Source of the DNA: an uncultured Muribaculaceae bacterium
GTDB taxonomy: Bacteria; Bacteroidota; Bacteroidia; Bacteroidales; Muribaculaceae
Length of the DNA: 40,032 nucleotides
NCBI GenBank assembly: GCA_910584525.1
Contig: CAJUAT010000006.1
Span: 29,159 to 69,190, forward strand
Direction: 5' to 3'
Shown here: in pieces, positions 17,143 to 26,190 of the stretch
Layout of the letters: each line of letters starts with the position of its first letter
Position numbering within the stretch: the first letter of the stretch is position 1
Notes under the pieces: model-generated
Databases searched by the model: none
Told to the model about the DNA's origin: nothing
What the model saw: only the letters and a program-made list of their open reading frames with translations
Program-made: the position numbers and the translations under genes

Positions 17143-17754
17143 TCAGAATAATACGGCGAAATTCACAAACCAGCTGTCGGTGCGTGCCGAGAAATTGTCA
17201 AGCTGTATCGTACGCACGTCATAGCTCAAGCCCCAGCGGTAACCGGCGGTAACCTGATAACGTTTATAGATTTCGGCGCCGATGCCGCACTGTACGCCTA
17301 CCGAGCCGGCGGGATTCTCAACCACCGGACATTTCGAATGGCTCAGATTGAAGTTGAACATAGGTCCGGCAAACACTATCGGAGCGATATAGTTCTCCAG
17401 TCCGTTCATTCGCGTCCATTTGAAACGCAGGTTCACCGGAATCTGCAACGTATGGAAATAAAGGTTTTCCGTACCCATTCCTTGCGATGCCCATACTTTC
17501 TGGTCGCCGAAATGCACCTTGGCGCCACGCATGGAATAATTGAGAGCCATGTCGATACCGAAACCGATTCCGGGAATCATCAGCTCGCCCATCACACCCA
17601 CATTGTAGCCTACGAGATAATCGGTGTCGACAAGTTTCTGTTTCCAGTGGTATTGGCTGATATTGATGCCGGCCGTGGGTCCCCAGCGGAATTTCGCCGA
17701 GGCCACAGCCGTCGTCATTGTCAGCAACAATATTATTGCTATCAGTTTCTTCAT
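17143..17754 (-). CDS. PorT-family outer-membrane beta-barrel protein (copy 1)
   Basis: This 203-residue protein has a clear signal peptide (1-20, MKKL...ASA). An eight-strand-type barrel pattern follows, with alternating hydrophobic residues and a terminal aromatic F (FAVLF). The start KFRWGPTAGINIS is typical of the PorT/outer-membrane barrel family (OMP_b-brl_2). It is a diverged tandem paralogue of the gene at 17756-18379, with shared layout at both ends. One base separates the two genes. The family is common in Bacteroidetes and mostly uncharacterised. The founding PorT acts in type IX secretion, but that role should not be assumed here. Confidence 0.85.
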   Translation of the reverse strand: MKKLIAIILLLTMTTAVASAKFRWGPTAGINISQYHWKQKLVDTDYLVGYNVGVMGELMIPGIGFGIDMALNYSMRGAKVHFGDQKVWASQGMGTENLYFHTLQIPVNLRFKWTRMNGLENYIAPIVFAGPMFNFNLSHSKCPVVENPAGSVGVQCGIGAEIYKRYQVTAGYRWGLSYDVRTIQLDNFSARTDSWFVNFAVLF

Positions 17755-17755
17755 A

Positions 17756-18379
17756 TCAGAATAGCCATGCGGCCGTCACTGTCCAGTAATTGGTGCGTGC
17801 CTTGAGGTCGCCGGCAGATATTTCCTGACCCGCAATCTTCATCCCGTCCACGATATTGTTCATACCGAAGCCGTAGCAGGCGCCGATCTGCAGATGGTTC
17901 ACGAACTCAAGACCCAGACCGATGTTCCATACCCATTGCGAAGTCTTGGTGACCATGCCGTTGTCCTTGGCCTTGTCAAGACGGAAGGCCACAGCCGGTC
18001 CGGTGAAGACATACGGCGAAAAGAGTTTCTTTACTACCGGTATCCCTATCTTGTATTTTATGTTGAGGGGAATTTCGAGGAAGTGCTTGCCGAAGTCCTC
18101 CATATAAGTGCCGCCCGGCACAGCTTCATCCACATCATAGTCCATATAGCTGTACATCAGGGAGAGGTCGAGGCCGAGGCTTATCATCGGGAGCATGTAC
18201 TCTGCCTGTATACCGCCGGTGAATCCGCAACGGTTGGAACCGTCGAAGAGATTCTTGTTGAAGCTCAGCTTATTGACATTCAGGCCGATACGCGGACCAA
18301 ACTTGAACTCTGCCTTACTCGGCACAGCGCAGCAAATACCCATCACTGCCAGCAGCATTATTGCCAGGGTTTTCTTCAT
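17756..18379 (-). CDS. PorT-family outer-membrane beta-barrel protein (copy 2)
   Basis: This 207-residue protein has a signal peptide (1-23, ending SKA) and the barrel start EFKFGPRIGLNVN. It ends in a terminal WLF, the usual C-terminal aromatic for outer-membrane assembly. It is the first gene of the minus-strand operon and follows a promoter about 32 bases upstream. It shares its design with the next gene, including the C-terminal ARTN/ARTD element before the last strand. Confidence 0.85.
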   Translation of the reverse strand: MKKTLAIMLLAVMGICCAVPSKAEFKFGPRIGLNVNKLSFNKNLFDGSNRCGFTGGIQAEYMLPMISLGLDLSLMYSYMDYDVDEAVPGGTYMEDFGKHFLEIPLNIKYKIGIPVVKKLFSPYVFTGPAVAFRLDKAKDNGMVTKTSQWVWNIGLGLEFVNHLQIGACYGFGMNNIVDGMKIAGQEISAGDLKARTNYWTVTAAWLF

Positions 18380-18410
18380 TGCAGTATTTTTCTTTTTTGG
18401 TTTCTCCTTG

Positions 18411-18440
18411 CAAAATTAAGAAAAAATTCAACGTCACAAA
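18411..18440 (-). promoter_or_regulatory. Minus-strand promoter of the PorT-like operon
   Basis: Read on the minus strand, TTTG (18440-18437) and TAATTTTG (18418-18411) form a Bacteroidetes promoter with an 18-bp spacer. The transcript would start near 18404, about 25 bases before the first PorT-like start codon. It lies back-to-back with the priA start region. Confidence 0.65.
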
Positions 18441-18461
18441 AATGGTATCGAATAAAATGAG

Positions 18462-18469
18462 TAAATTTG
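18462..18469 (+). promoter_or_regulatory. Promoter -7 element at the priA start codon
   Basis: TAAATTTG is an exact TAnnTTTG match only four bases before the priA ATG at 18474. A TSS about six to eight bases downstream would fall on or just inside the start codon. No clear TTTG is visible 20 bases upstream, so the element is less certain than the other promoters here. Confidence 0.5.
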
Positions 18470-18473
18470 CGAC

Positions 18474-20945
18474 ATGAAAGCGAAATATGCAGATGTGATA
18501 TTGCCGTTGCCGCTCTACAGCACGTACACCTATTCCCTGCCGGAAGAAGTATCGGAGGGTGTGGCCACGGGCAGCCGTGTTCTCGTACAGTTCGGGCGCA
18601 AGAAATATTACACCGGCATAGTCAGCCGCGTACACAGTGAGGCTCCCTCCTACGAGGTGAAACCTGTCAGCGAGGTGATGGACAGGGAGCCGGTGGTACG
18701 GCCTGCGCAGCTCAAGCTTTGGCGCTGGATATCTGAATATTACCTATGCAGCGAAGGAGAGGTGATGAAAGCCGCCATCCCCACAGGGCTGAAGCCGGAA
18801 AGCGAGACATTCGTTTCGCTGGTCGACGATTTCGACGTGCCGGAAGGGTTTTCCATCAGCGAGCGGCAGGCGGTAATCATGACGCTCCTTCAGGATAAGG
18901 GGCGTATGCGTATCCGCGACATAGAGGCCGAATTGGGAATGGCCAACGCCGCAAGGCATATCATGCCATTGCTCGACGCCGAAATCGTGGCCATCGACGA
19001 AAAACTTGTGGAACGCTACCACGCGCGTAAGGAGTCCTTCGTGACGCTGAATGCCCGGCGTGGCGACAAGGAAACCCTTCACCGTTATTTCGACATGACC
19101 GCGCGGTCAGACCGTCAGGAAAAGCTGCTTGTCACCTGGCTCGACATGTCGGGATGGCTCAATCCGATGCGCGACGCCTCCGACGTGACCAAAGCGGCTC
19201 TTATGAAAGCCTCGGGAGCCACCCCCTCCATTCTGAAGGCTCTTGTCGACAAAGGGATTCTCACGGTGGAGCGGCGCGTGGTGAACCGCTTCAACCATGT
19301 CGTGGAAGAGCATCCTCCTCTTCTTGCCCCTCTTAACGAACAGCAGAGCCGAGCCTACGATGCCACGCTGGATGTGCTCCGCGGTTGCCGCCCGGCTCTC
19401 ATTCACGGCATCACCGGCAGCGGAAAAACTGAAATATATACCCATCTGATGGCCGCCTCCCTGAGGGACGCAAATCAGGCCCTCTACCTCGTGCCGGAGA
19501 TTTCCCTCACCACGCAGCTCGCCGACCGCCTCAGAAAGGTGTTCGGCAACCGCCTCGTGGTATATCATTCCAAATTCTCCGATTCCGAGCGGGTTGACAT
19601 ATGGAAAAAGCTGCTGAACACCCGGGAGCCGCTGGTGGTGCTGGGTGTAAGGTCGTCGGTATTCCTTCCCTTCTCGCATCTGGGGCTTGTGATTGTCGAC
19701 GAGGAACATGAAAGCAGCTACAAGCAGTACGACCCGGCTCCGCGCTACAATGCCCGCGACACGGCGATGGTACTGGCGCAGATGCATGGCGCCAAGGTGG
19801 TACTCGGCTCTGCGACGCCCTCCATAGAAACGTATTTCAAGGCCTTGAACGGCAAATATGGTCTCGTGGAGCTTAACGAGAGATTCAGCGGCACACCGCT
19901 GCCCGACGTAAACATCATCGACATGCGCCGCCAACGCAAGGAAAAGAAAGTGAAGGGGATTCTCTCGCTGCCGCTGCGCACGTCGATAAAAGAGGCATTG
20001 GCCGAAGGGCGGCAGGCGATCGTATTCCAGAACCGTCGCGGCTTCGCCCCGATGGTAGTATGCCGTCAGTGCGGCTGGACTCCCAAATGCGAGAATTGCG
20101 ACGTATCGCTCGTCTACCATAAGAAAGCCGATGTGCTGCGGTGCCATTACTGCGGCTATGTGTGCGCGCTTCCTACCCTCTGCCCTGCCTGCGGAGAAAA
20201 CGCCATAGCTACCTTCGGCTACGGCACCGAAAGGATTGCCGAAGAAATACAGGAGGAGTTCCCTCATCACCGCATTGTGCGCATGGATCTCGACACCACC
20301 CGCAACAAAGATGCCTATCAGGAAATCATAGAGCAATTCGCCGACAATGAGACAGATATACTCATAGGCACCCAGATGATATCCAAAGGGCTCGATTTCG
20401 GGCGCGTCAAGGAGGTGGGTGTGGCGAATGCCGACACTCTCCTCAACTTTCCCGATTTCAGGAGCAACGAAAGGGCTTTCAACATGCTTGAGCAGGTTGC
20501 GGGCCGCGCCGGACGCCGTGAGGAGAAAGGACGTGTCGACATACAGACCAGCCGCCCCGACGACCATGTGCTACGTTTTGTAAAGGCCCACGACTTCAAG
20601 GGATTCTACAATGTGGAGATAGAGGAACGCCGCAAATACCGGTATCCTCCCTTCACCAAGGTTATCAACATATATATCAAGCATAAGGATGCGCGGAGCG
20701 TCGACCGCATAGCCCGCGAATACACGCTGGAGTTGCGCAGGATTTTCGGCAACAGGGTGCTGGGACCTGAAAAACCTTTTGTAAGCAGGGTGGCGCTATG
20801 GTATATCCAGGGGATAATGCTGAAGATAGAGGCCAACGCATCCATGAAAAAAGTCAAGGATATACTCCGCGATGTATACACGCGCATGGCGGCATCGCCC
20901 GACATGAAGGGTGCGCAGATTTACTATGACGTCGACCCCGTATAA
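18474..20945 (+). CDS. priA: Primosomal replication restart helicase PriA
   Basis: PriA recognises stalled forks and reloads the replisome. The 823-residue protein starts with the normal KYADVILPLPL of the DNA-binding domain, which supports this start. The helicase has Walker A GITGSGKT (K318) and the DEEH box (409-412). The zinc-binding region has cysteines 530, 533, 539, 542, 557, 560, 570 and 573. Motif V/VI-like segments (ISKGLDFG and QVAGRAGR) follow. It heads an operon with biotin genes (gap of eight bases to bioA). Confidence 0.96.
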   Translation: MKAKYADVILPLPLYSTYTYSLPEEVSEGVATGSRVLVQFGRKKYYTGIVSRVHSEAPSYEVKPVSEVMDREPVVRPAQLKLWRWISEYYLCSEGEVMKAAIPTGLKPESETFVSLVDDFDVPEGFSISERQAVIMTLLQDKGRMRIRDIEAELGMANAARHIMPLLDAEIVAIDEKLVERYHARKESFVTLNARRGDKETLHRYFDMTARSDRQEKLLVTWLDMSGWLNPMRDASDVTKAALMKASGATPSILKALVDKGILTVERRVVNRFNHVVEEHPPLLAPLNEQQSRAYDATLDVLRGCRPALIHGITGSGKTEIYTHLMAASLRDANQALYLVPEISLTTQLADRLRKVFGNRLVVYHSKFSDSERVDIWKKLLNTREPLVVLGVRSSVFLPFSHLGLVIVDEEHESSYKQYDPAPRYNARDTAMVLAQMHGAKVVLGSATPSIETYFKALNGKYGLVELNERFSGTPLPDVNIIDMRRQRKEKKVKGILSLPLRTSIKEALAEGRQAIVFQNRRGFAPMVVCRQCGWTPKCENCDVSLVYHKKADVLRCHYCGYVCALPTLCPACGENAIATFGYGTERIAEEIQEEFPHHRIVRMDLDTTRNKDAYQEIIEQFADNETDILIGTQMISKGLDFGRVKEVGVANADTLLNFPDFRSNERAFNMLEQVAGRAGRREEKGRVDIQTSRPDDHVLRFVKAHDFKGFYNVEIEERRKYRYPPFTKVINIYIKHKDARSVDRIAREYTLELRRIFGNRVLGPEKPFVSRVALWYIQGIMLKIEANASMKKVKDILRDVYTRMAASPDMKGAQIYYDVDPV

Positions 20946-20953
20946 ATAAGACC

Positions 20954-22249
20954 ATGAACGAATTACACGACACTTTTGACCGGGAGCATCTATGGCATCC
21001 CTATACATCCACCCATAATCCCTTGCCGACATATAAGGTGGTGTCGGCCGAGGGAGCGGAACTCACATTAAGCGACGGGCGCAAGCTTATCGACGGCATG
21101 TCGTCGTGGTGGTGCGTGATACACGGCTACAATCATCCCGTGCTCAACGCGGCGGCGAAATCGCAGCTCGACAGGATGAGCCATGTGATGTTCGGAGGTC
21201 TCACCCACCAGCCGGCCATAGACCTCGGCAAACTCTTGCTCGATATACTGCCGCCGAGTATGGAACATATCTTTTATGCCGACTCGGGTTCCGTGGCCAC
21301 AGAGGTCGCGATGAAGATGGCTGTACAGGCCCACGACAATCCCCGGCGCACCGACTTCGCCACCATACGCAGCGGATATCATGGCGACACATGGAACGCC
21401 ATGTCGGTATGCGACCCGGTAACCGGGATGCACGGTGCTTTCGGTCCGGCGCTTCCCATACGTCATTTCGCCCCGGCGCCGCAGTGCCGTTTCGGCGCTG
21501 AATGGGATCCCGGCGATTTCGAGCCGATGCGCCGTATGCTCGAAAACCACTGTGAGAGTCTCGCCGCCGTTATTCTCGAACCCATAGTGCAGGGTGCCGG
21601 AGGCATGAGGTTCTACCATCCGCAGTATCTGCGCGAACTGCGCAAGGAATGCGACAGGCTGGGCATACTCCTGATTTTTGACGAGATCGCCACCGGTTTC
21701 GGGCGCACGGGAAAGCTCTTCGCCTGGGAACACGCCGGCGTGGAACCAGACATAATGCTCATTGGGAAAGCCATTACCGGCGGCTACATGACATTCAGCG
21801 CCGTAGCCACCTCCCGCAAGGTGGCCGACATGATAAGCCGCTCCCAGTCGGGAGTCATGATGCATGGCCCCACATTCATGGGTAATCCGCTGGCCTGCGC
21901 CGTGGCCCTGGCTTCCACAAGACTGCTGCTCGACTCCCCGTGGCAACAGCGCGTCAAAGAGATTGAGCATATTTTCCATGAGGAGCTCGATGGCGCCCGG
22001 GAGCTCCCCTTTGTGGATGATGTGCGCGTTCTGGGAGGAATAGGGGTTATTCAGACCAAAGAGCCGGTAGACCTCGGGGAGTTTCAGAAGAAGTGCGTGG
22101 ATGCGGGGGTATGGATACGTCCCTTCGGCCTCAACAGCTATATTATGCCGCCATATCTCGCCGTCAGCGACAGTCAGGTCAGAACGCTCTGCCGCGCGCT
22201 GATAAGCATACTGACGGAGATGATGGACCCGAACGAAAAACGCATGTGA
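20954..22249 (+). CDS. bioA: Adenosylmethionine-8-amino-7-oxononanoate aminotransferase
   Basis: BioA is a PLP enzyme that makes 7,8-diaminopelargonic acid with S-adenosylmethionine as amino donor. The 431-residue protein has the N-terminal HLWHPYTS and the substrate-pocket segment DGMSSWW that mark BioA among class III aminotransferases. The PLP-binding lysine is K272 in IGKAITGGYM. It is followed by bioF after six bases. Confidence 0.95.
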   Translation: MNELHDTFDREHLWHPYTSTHNPLPTYKVVSAEGAELTLSDGRKLIDGMSSWWCVIHGYNHPVLNAAAKSQLDRMSHVMFGGLTHQPAIDLGKLLLDILPPSMEHIFYADSGSVATEVAMKMAVQAHDNPRRTDFATIRSGYHGDTWNAMSVCDPVTGMHGAFGPALPIRHFAPAPQCRFGAEWDPGDFEPMRRMLENHCESLAAVILEPIVQGAGGMRFYHPQYLRELRKECDRLGILLIFDEIATGFGRTGKLFAWEHAGVEPDIMLIGKAITGGYMTFSAVATSRKVADMISRSQSGVMMHGPTFMGNPLACAVALASTRLLLDSPWQQRVKEIEHIFHEELDGARELPFVDDVRVLGGIGVIQTKEPVDLGEFQKKCVDAGVWIRPFGLNSYIMPPYLAVSDSQVRTLCRALISILTEMMDPNEKRM

Positions 22250-22255
22250 GACACA

Positions 22256-23371
22256 ATGGATAATGAACGGTACAGCGGATATGCCCGCTTTCTCGAATCG
22301 CTGTCGGGAGAATCGCGGCTAAGGAGCATCCCTCCCCAACGCGACGGGATGCGTCTCATCGACCTGTGCAGCAACGATTATATGGGGCTGGCAAGACGGC
22401 AGGAAAAGTTTGAGAGACCATCCGGCTCATACACTTCGTCGGCGTCACGGCTGCTCTCTTTCCGGCAGCTCTCCCACAGCCGGCTCGAAGAACGGCTTGC
22501 CACGCTGTATGGCCGTCCCGCCCTCTGTTTCAACTCCGGCTATCATGCCAATGTAGGGATTGTGGCGGCTCTCAACATTTCCGATACCCTTTTCGTGGCC
22601 GACAAGCTTGTGCATGCATCCATGATTGACGGCCTCATGGCCGGAAGATGCGTTTTCAAACGTTTCCCACACAATGATATCGGCGCTCTCGACGCCATCC
22701 TCGCCAGAGAATCGGGCAATCACCGTCAGATAGTGGTCATGGCCGAAAGCATCTACAGCATGGATGGCGACAAGGCGCCTCTCGCGGAACTTGTAGCACT
22801 GCGTGAGAAATATCCCGATGTGCTTCTCTATATCGACGAGGCACACGCTTTCGGCGTCAGAGGGCGGCAAGGTCTCGGATTGTGCGAGGAAACTGGAGTC
22901 ATCGACAGAGTGGACATAATCGTGGGCACATTGGGCAAAGCGGCTGCATCCATGGGTGCATTCTGCATTGCCGACAGGTGCATGACAGATTTCCTTATCA
23001 ACACGTCGCGCAGCTTTATATTCTCCACGGCGCTCCCTCCCGCAGTGATGGAATGGTCGCTGACGATGGTGGATGCGCTCGCCGGAATGTCAGAAGAACG
23101 TGAACATCTAAAGAGAATCAGCCGTCTCTTCAGGGAACACCTCGGTCTCCCCGACGGCGACACTCCCATAGTGCCGCTGCTTACCGGATCGGCCGACAAG
23201 GCCTTGACGCTCAGCCGCCGTCTGGCGGATAAAGGCATCATGGCCCTTCCCATCCGGCGCCCTACCGTACCCCCGGGCGGAGAAAGAATCCGCTTCTCTC
23301 TCAATGCCTCCATGTCGGAGGATTATACTTTGACGGTGGCCAATATCATCAAAGAAACGATGCAGAAATGA
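22256..23371 (+). CDS. bioF: 8-amino-7-oxononanoate synthase
   Basis: BioF condenses pimeloyl-ACP and L-alanine. The 371-residue PLP enzyme has the early LCSNDYMGLA motif, ESIYSMDGDKAPL, the DEAHAFG motif and the PLP lysine K228 in GTLGKAAASMG. Its stop codon overlaps the start of the bioG-bioC gene (ATGA), so translation is probably coupled. The related enzyme 2-amino-3-ketobutyrate CoA ligase has a similar fold, but the position between bioA and bioGC decides the assignment. Confidence 0.92.
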   Translation: MDNERYSGYARFLESLSGESRLRSIPPQRDGMRLIDLCSNDYMGLARRQEKFERPSGSYTSSASRLLSFRQLSHSRLEERLATLYGRPALCFNSGYHANVGIVAALNISDTLFVADKLVHASMIDGLMAGRCVFKRFPHNDIGALDAILARESGNHRQIVVMAESIYSMDGDKAPLAELVALREKYPDVLLYIDEAHAFGVRGRQGLGLCEETGVIDRVDIIVGTLGKAAASMGAFCIADRCMTDFLINTSRSFIFSTALPPAVMEWSLTMVDALAGMSEEREHLKRISRLFREHLGLPDGDTPIVPLLTGSADKALTLSRRLADKGIMALPIRRPTVPPGGERIRFSLNASMSEDYTLTVANIIKETMQK

Positions 23372-24735
23372 AATTAGAATATATTTCAAGGAAGGAGAGC
23401 CGTCGTCTGATACTGATATATGCAGGATGGAGCACTCTTCCGCATCTCTACCGCGATATAGAGATGCCCGGATGGGATGTGGCAGTGGCATACGACTACG
23501 GATGTCTCGGCTCAATTGACGATCGGATAGCGGGCTATGACACGATATATCTATTTGCCTGGTCATTAGGTGTATGCGCTGCTGACCATACCCTCTCCCC
23601 TGCCCGCATATCGAAGGCTTTCGCCATAAACGGCACTGTAGCCCCCGTGTCGGACCTTTACGGAATTCCGGCACATATCTTCGCCGGGACGCGCGAAGGT
23701 CTTTCTCCTGACTCGCTACGCAAATTCCGCCGCCGCATGATGCCCGACGGTGACACATTCCGCAGCATTTTCGGCCATGCCGAAGAGAGCGAGGAAAGAA
23801 TAAAGGAGCTTGCCGGAGAGCTGCGCACTTTCGAGGAGCTGCCGGTCTCACCGATACCGCGTCTCAACTGGACGAGAGCATATGTTGCCGCCGACGACCG
23901 CATATTTCCGTGCGCCAACATGCGCCGTGCATGGCTTCAGAGTCCCACCACAAGGATAGTGGAGATACCCGGCAACCATTACCCCGAACTGCAAGGTATC
24001 ATCAGCGGTGTAATTGCCGACACCGAGAAAGTGTCGGACCGTTTTCAGAAAGCTTTCGGCACTTACGACTCCCATGCCATTGCCCAGCAGATGATTGCAC
24101 TTCATCTGGGGCGTCTTGTGGCAGGCCGTGTGGCCGACATCCCCTCCGGAGATTTTCGCCGTCTGCTCGAAATCGGTCCGGGAACCGGATTCCTCACCTC
24201 GGCATGGAGCTCTTTCCTGCATCCCGAAAGCGCTGACTTCGTCGACATCGCGTCGGTAGGTCCCTTTGACATCGGCTGCAAGGCCTCATATCATAAAGCG
24301 GATGCAGAACGCTGGATTGCCGACGGCTCCGACGTATACGACATCATAATGTCGGCATCGGCCATACAGTGGTTTGCCGACATACCCCGCTTTATCCGTA
24401 ATTGCGCCCGCAGGTTGCGTGCCGGCGGTATTCTCGCCATATCCACTTTCGCCCCCGGCAATCTCGGCGAACTCGACAATCTGCGCCCTGCGCCGCTCAT
24501 ATATCCGTCGACCGGACAGCTGAAAAGCTGGCTTGAACCATATTTTGAGCAAATACTCATCGGGAGCTCTTCGATACGGCTGGAGTTCGAGTCGCGCCGT
24601 CATCTGCTCATGCATCTGAAGCATACGGGCGTGGCGGGGAGCTCATCAGCCAAAGCGTCACCGGCGCAGATAAGTACCCTCACCTACAAACCGTTATTCA
24701 TACTATGCACACGTCGTCAGGAAACATGTCGGTAA
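23368..24735 (+). CDS. bioGC: BioG-BioC fusion: pimeloyl-ACP methyl ester esterase and malonyl-ACP O-methyltransferase
   Basis: This is a 455-residue two-domain protein. The N-terminal half (about 1-215) is a BioG/DUF452 alpha/beta hydrolase. The nucleophile is S66 in FAWSLGV, with D176 or D177 and H204 (GNHYPE) as the likely other triad members. The C-terminal half (about 220-450) is BioC, with the entry segment RFQKAFGTYDSHAIAQ and SAM motif I LLEIGPGTGFLT (266-277). BioC methylates malonyl-ACP to start pimeloyl synthesis, and BioG removes the methyl group at the end, so the fusion carries the first and last steps. Fusions of these two functions are known in Bacteroidetes. It overlaps bioF by four bases and the next gene by 10 bases. 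Confidence 0.92.
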   Translation: MKLEYISRKESRRLILIYAGWSTLPHLYRDIEMPGWDVAVAYDYGCLGSIDDRIAGYDTIYLFAWSLGVCAADHTLSPARISKAFAINGTVAPVSDLYGIPAHIFAGTREGLSPDSLRKFRRRMMPDGDTFRSIFGHAEESEERIKELAGELRTFEELPVSPIPRLNWTRAYVAADDRIFPCANMRRAWLQSPTTRIVEIPGNHYPELQGIISGVIADTEKVSDRFQKAFGTYDSHAIAQQMIALHLGRLVAGRVADIPSGDFRRLLEIGPGTGFLTSAWSSFLHPESADFVDIASVGPFDIGCKASYHKADAERWIADGSDVYDIIMSASAIQWFADIPRFIRNCARRLRAGGILAISTFAPGNLGELDNLRPAPLIYPSTGQLKSWLEPYFEQILIGSSSIRLEFESRRHLLMHLKHTGVAGSSSAKASPAQISTLTYKPLFILCTRRQETCR

Positions 24736-25805
24736 TCGCAGATCTCGAACCATTGTTCGGCAACGACACCACCCCGTCGGGAAGGCTGGTCATAGCGGGA
24801 CCATGCAGTGCCGAGTCGGCGGCTCAGGTCGACAGGATAGCACGACAGCTCTCCGAAGATGGCATAAAATACTTTCGTGCCGGTGCATGGAAACCGCGCA
24901 CCAAGCCGGGCAGTTTCGAGGGTTACGGTGCCGAGGCTCTCGCATGGATTTCACGCGCCGGACAGCGTCATGGGATGAAAACGATCACGGAGGTTGCAAC
25001 TCCGGCCCATCTCGCCGCTGCAATTGCCGCCGGCATCGACGGCATATGGATAGGTGCGCGTACGGTGGTGAATCCTTTTGCCGTGCAGGCCATAGCCGAT
25101 GCCTTGTCCCGCTATCAGGCGGATGTGCGCCGTCGTCTCACTGTATTGGTGAAAAACCCTGTAAATCCCGACATAGAGCTGTGGATAGGTGCACTGGAAA
25201 GGATATGGCTCAGTGGCATACGCCGTCTGGGAGCCGTGCACCGTGGTTTTGGCGCCTATGGCGAGACGCGATACCGCAATGCGCCGATGTGGCGTATACC
25301 GATAGAGCTTCACCGGCGCATCCCGGCGTTGCCTCTTATCTGCGACCCGAGCCATATCGGCGGCAACCGTGACCTGATTCTTCCTCTGAGCCGTGAGGCT
25401 TTCGAGATAGGTTTCGACGGCCTTATGATAGAAGTGCACGATGAACCCGACAGGGCCCTCAGCGATGCGGCGCAGCAGATCACTCCCGCTATGCTGTCGC
25501 AGATAATGGCCTCTTTATGCCGGAAGGAGGGTAAAACGGATGCCGGCGCGGAGCTCGCCGATCTCCGTACTCAGATTGATGCCGCCGACAGGGAGCTGAT
25601 AGAGACGCTGAGCCGCAGACTGCGTCTTTGCGACAAAATCGGCGAAATAAAGCGTTACAACGGAATATCAGTGGTACAGCCCCAGCGTTACCGTGAGCTC
25701 ATGGACCGCATCGCCGACGAAGGGAAAGCTCTCGGCCTCGACCCCTCTTTCATACGCAACATCTTCTCCATCATCCACGAAGAATCCGTAAGACGCCAGC
25801 TGTGA
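24726..25805 (+). CDS. Bifunctional DAHP synthase / chorismate mutase
   Basis: This fusion catalyses the first step of aromatic amino-acid synthesis and, in its C-terminal domain, chorismate to prephenate. I used the ATG at 24726 (359 residues); an ATG at 24705 would add seven residues. The DAHP synthase part shows AGPCSAES (24-31), RAGAWKPRTKPGSF and CDPSHIGGN. An AroQ-type chorismate mutase domain covers about 274-359, with LRTQIDAADRELIE and KIGEIKR. The linkage is DAHP synthase first, mutase second, as in other Bacteroidetes. It overlaps the end of bioGC and appears to be the last gene of the priA-bio operon. Confidence 0.93.
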   Translation: MSVIADLEPLFGNDTTPSGRLVIAGPCSAESAAQVDRIARQLSEDGIKYFRAGAWKPRTKPGSFEGYGAEALAWISRAGQRHGMKTITEVATPAHLAAAIAAGIDGIWIGARTVVNPFAVQAIADALSRYQADVRRRLTVLVKNPVNPDIELWIGALERIWLSGIRRLGAVHRGFGAYGETRYRNAPMWRIPIELHRRIPALPLICDPSHIGGNRDLILPLSREAFEIGFDGLMIEVHDEPDRALSDAAQQITPAMLSQIMASLCRKEGKTDAGAELADLRTQIDAADRELIETLSRRLRLCDKIGEIKRYNGISVVQPQRYRELMDRIADEGKALGLDPSFIRNIFSIIHEESVRRQL

Positions 25806-26093
25806 ACTCTTCTCGCGCTTCTGCCACTTTTAGAGCGCCTTCCTTAAAATCCTGTCTCTATGAGTTCGCCGGTCTCTACTCGGAAGAACCTAAAATGGCT
25901 CAATCCTTTTTTGCGGTGCATTTACAATTTTGCTTCTCCCACCTTCGTCCGCGTTTTGGGAATCACAGAACTTAACCGGATCTACACCGATGGCTCACAG
26001 AACTTCAGCTACACTAATTTACAGATAGGTCTCAGAAGCGGCAGATACGACATTCAAAATATATTAAACACAATTCAATATAATTTAGAATCA
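25806..26093. other. Gap without a supported gene
   Basis: This stretch between the DAHP synthase/mutase gene and the LRR promoter becomes AT-rich towards its 3' end. It holds an 80-codon open frame (25860-26102, plus strand), but that frame lacks a recognisable family and overlaps the -33 promoter element at its end. I see no strong terminator, only a weak GCGCT/AGCGC pairing shortly after the upstream stop codon. It may be the remnant of a lost gene, but nothing in it is diagnostic. Confidence 0.4.
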
Positions 26094-26125
26094 TTTGCAT
26101 AAATAAATTAAAATCTTTATCTTTG
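26094..26125 (+). promoter_or_regulatory. Promoter of the first LRR gene
   Basis: TTTG (26094-26097) and TATCTTTG (26118-26125) are exact consensus elements with a 20-bp spacer. Transcription should start near 26132, leaving a leader of about 61 bases. No comparable promoter precedes the second LRR gene, so the LRR-peptidase-LRR set is probably one transcript. Confidence 0.85.
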
Positions 26126-26190
26126 TTGCGTTCAAGCTAACTGCAAATATTGAATTTGTTTCTCCTAACTTCTGTTAATAAAGGCGTAAG

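Noticed and set aside
19107..20567. Long minus-strand open frame opposite priA
   Set aside because: PriA with its helicase and zinc motifs explains this region. The opposite frame is low in meaningful pattern and very rich in His, as expected from antisense.
25860..26102. 80-codon open frame between the DAHP synthase/mutase gene and the LRR promoter
   Set aside because: There is no recognisable family, no promoter, and its end overlaps the LRR promoter. It is described as a gap and not called as a gene.
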